From the NCBI GenBank assembly GCA_035384605.1, contig DAOOIV010000009.1, positions 1 to 64,000 on the forward strand: a stretch of DNA of 64,000 bases, read 5' to 3'. The notes under the pieces are model-generated. The model did not search any database. It had not been told where the DNA came from and worked only from the letters and a program-made list of their open reading frames with translations. Shown here one piece after another: positions 62,418 to 64,000 of the stretch; the first letter of the stretch is position 1; each line of letters starts with the position of its first letter. A program made the translations under genes and the position numbers. This DNA comes from Phycisphaerae bacterium (GTDB lineage Bacteria > Planctomycetota > Phycisphaerae > UBA1845 > PWPN01).

Positions 62418-63908
62418 TTGTCACACAGCAACAAGACGAAGGTCGTTGCGACCGTCGGACCGGCCTGCAGAGACCAAGCCACGCTGCGCGCCTTGATCGA
62501 CGAGGGGGTCGACGTCTTCCGTGTCAATCTGTCGCATGGCAATTTGGAAGAGCACACCCAGACCGTCGCCGCCATTCGACGCGCTGCAGTGCAAAGCGGT
62601 GATGTGGTTGCGATCATGGGAGACCTCTGCGGCCCGAAGATTCGCGTGGGGCAGATTGCCGACGGAAGCTTCGACATTGCCGTTCGAGAGCTTCTTGCGA
62701 TCGAGCCGGGCAGTTTTCCATGCACGCCCGGACGAATCTGTACAAGCTATGATCAATTGTGCGACGATGTCCAGTGCGGCGAGCGGGTTCTGATCGACGA
62801 CGGCCAGATTCGGCTCCGGGCGGTGGCGAAACAAGGCGCGAAGCTGATCTGCGAATGCGAGGTCGGGGGGACCATTCGCACCCACAAGGGTGTCAACCTG
62901 CCGGATAGCCGACTCTCGCTTCCTGCCCTCACTCAGAAGGATCGAACGGACATCCAATGGGCGGCTCAGCAGGATCTTGACTACCTTGCCCTGTCGTTCG
63001 TTCGCTCCCCGAAGGACCTGGAGGAACTTCGAGCCGAGCTTACGAGGCACGAGAGCAACGCCCACGTCGTGTCAAAGATCGAGCGCCCCGAGGCGATCGA
63101 GCATCTTGACGAAATCATCAGCCTGTCGGATGCGTTGCTTGTTGCCCGAGGCGACCTGGGCGTCGAGATGGACGTCTCGAGGGTGCCATTGCTTCAGAAA
63201 CAGATCACGCAGCGGTGTGCTCGTGCGGGCAAACCTGTCATTGTGGCCACGCAGATGCTCCAGAGCATGGTTGAATCACCCGTTCCCACGCGGGCCGAGG
63301 TGAGTGACGTCGCCAATGCCATCCTGGATGGCGCGGACGCGGTCATGCTTTCGGCGGAGACGTCGGTCGGCGGTTATCCGCTTGAGGCCGTTCGCGTGAT
63401 TCGCAGCATCGCCGACCAGACCGAGGCGTATCTCGCCGGCCAGGCAGGAGACTCCGTCCCCCGTGTGGATCCCGAGGAGTTGCAGTTCGTATCCGCGGTG
63501 GTCCACGGGGCAAGCGTCCTCGCTCGCGAGTTAAACGTCCATGCGCTGGCCGTGTGGACCGACACGGGCACGACGGTTCGACTTCTGAGCAAACGCCGCA
63601 TCCCGCAGATGATCGTCGGCCTCAGTCCTGATGCTCGCGTCTGTCGGCGCATGTCGCTTTATTACGGTGTTCGGCCTGCGCGTCTTGACCATCAGACACG
63701 ACAGAAAGACATGATCAGGGACGTCGATGCCGTGCTGATCGATCGCGAGTTGGCGAAGACAAACGATATGATCATGATCGTCGCGGGCACCCATCTCCGC
63801 GAACCCGGCAGCACCAACGCAATGCTCATTCACCTGGTCGGGGCGTGTGATGCTTGTTCGCCGTCGGCGACTCGAGAAGCGGTCCGTGTGCCCGTAATGA
63901 CAAGCTGA
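62418..63908 (+). CDS. pyk: Pyruvate kinase
   Basis: This 496-aa glycolytic enzyme converts phosphoenolpyruvate and ADP to pyruvate and ATP. It has the N-terminal TKVVATVGPA, FRVNLSHGN, DLCGPKIRVG, ALSFVRSPKDL, SKIERPEAIEHLDE, LLVARGDLGVEM, KPVIVATQMLQSM and DAVMLSAETSVGGYP, plus the C-terminal allosteric domain. TTG 62418 follows GAAAGGA at 8 nt and matches the usual N-terminus; ATG 62352 would add 22 non-conserved residues. The gene diverges from the sulfatase operon. Confidence 0.94.
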   Translation: MSHSNKTKVVATVGPACRDQATLRALIDEGVDVFRVNLSHGNLEEHTQTVAAIRRAAVQSGDVVAIMGDLCGPKIRVGQIADGSFDIAVRELLAIEPGSFPCTPGRICTSYDQLCDDVQCGERVLIDDGQIRLRAVAKQGAKLICECEVGGTIRTHKGVNLPDSRLSLPALTQKDRTDIQWAAQQDLDYLALSFVRSPKDLEELRAELTRHESNAHVVSKIERPEAIEHLDEIISLSDALLVARGDLGVEMDVSRVPLLQKQITQRCARAGKPVIVATQMLQSMVESPVPTRAEVSDVANAILDGADAVMLSAETSVGGYPLEAVRVIRSIADQTEAYLAGQAGDSVPRVDPEELQFVSAVVHGASVLARELNVHALAVWTDTGTTVRLLSKRRIPQMIVGLSPDARVCRRMSLYYGVRPARLDHQTRQKDMIRDVDAVLIDRELAKTNDMIMIVAGTHLREPGSTNAMLIHLVGACDACSPSATREAVRVPVMTS

Positions 63909-64000
63909 GCATCTGGAATGCCCGCCGGCCGGCGCTTCGGAGCGTCGGCCCGAGAGAGTTCGGCAGATACGGTTATCGGACAAACGAGAGCCGACCGGTC

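Noticed and set aside
1..64000. tRNA or rRNA genes
   Set aside because: No T-loop GGTTCGANTCC with matching cloverleaf and no rRNA core sequence was seen on reading both strands.

Overview
The window is a GC-rich, gene-dense bacterial chromosome segment. It most likely comes from a member of the Planctomycetota, perhaps Phycisphaerae or an uncultivated relative. This is inferred from the mix of genes: a secreted sulfatase, a GH28 pectinase joined to an SGNH esterase, a large secreted toroid/propeller protein, a beta-lactamase-like/NamZ (DUF1343) fusion, a serpin, REC-histidine kinase hybrids, and many proteins with planctomycete-like Pro/Ala linkers. No rRNA, tRNA, complete insertion sequence, prophage or CRISPR array was recognised.

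Layout. 1-6.1 kb: a co-directional operon for an unknown sugar acid (RuBisCO-like protein, DUF1537 kinase, BKACE/DUF849 enzyme, Asp/Glu-racemase-fold protein, ACS-type MFS transporter). 6.1-8.1 kb: a gene-poor stretch with one DUF2293 gene and two GC-rich palindromic repeats. 8.1-13.2 kb (minus): a PAS histidine kinase, a single-domain response regulator and a REC-kinase-REC hybrid, followed by clpS. 13.5-18.6 kb: a conserved hypothetical protein, a lipoprotein, a secreted serpin and metG. 19-25.6 kb: pdxJ, a secreted SGNH hydrolase, a lipoprotein, yidC and a phosphoesterase. 25.8-33.9 kb: a second phosphoesterase, an M20 peptidase, the beta-lactamase/NamZ fusion, a vapC remnant, gpmA and a coupled AAA+/TPR - TPR/membrane pair. 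33.9-40 kb: a membrane phosphoesterase, a NagB-like protein, a REC-XRE regulator with a strong terminator, rsfS and uxaE. 40-42.7 kb: mostly non-coding, with a small membrane protein and an orphan nuoC. 43-48 kb: a surface-glycan or glycolipid cluster (two methyltransferases, a GT-C transferase, a GT2 transferase). 48-62 kb: a carbohydrate-degradation district (toroid/propeller protein, AGE epimerase, Gln/Arg-rich secreted protein, GH43/32-like propeller with LamG, SGNH-GH28 fusion, sulfatase). 62.4-63.9 kb: pyruvate kinase.

Functionally, the secreted pectinase/esterase and sulfatase, the AGE epimerase and tagaturonate epimerase (uxaE) fit uptake and use of acidic plant or algal polysaccharides. 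The first operon looks like a catabolic branch for a branched or oxidised sugar acid, feeding central metabolism (gpmA and pyruvate kinase are also present).

The most unusual signal is a dispersed 93-bp palindromic element. Four full copies sit exactly 93 bp apart between CTAAG/CAAG-like boundaries, and there is one truncated inverted copy. One copy lies in frame inside a TPR-protein gene, adding 31 residues to an otherwise continuous TPR repeat and leaving the gene open. It is 99 bp identical to another copy 22 kb away. This resembles the protein-coding palindromic elements of Rickettsia. A second repeat family (CCAGGGGC...GCCCCTGG) has three copies, and one has apparently seeded an eight-unit 26-bp tandem array with UUCG-type hairpins between two convergent glycan-degradation genes.
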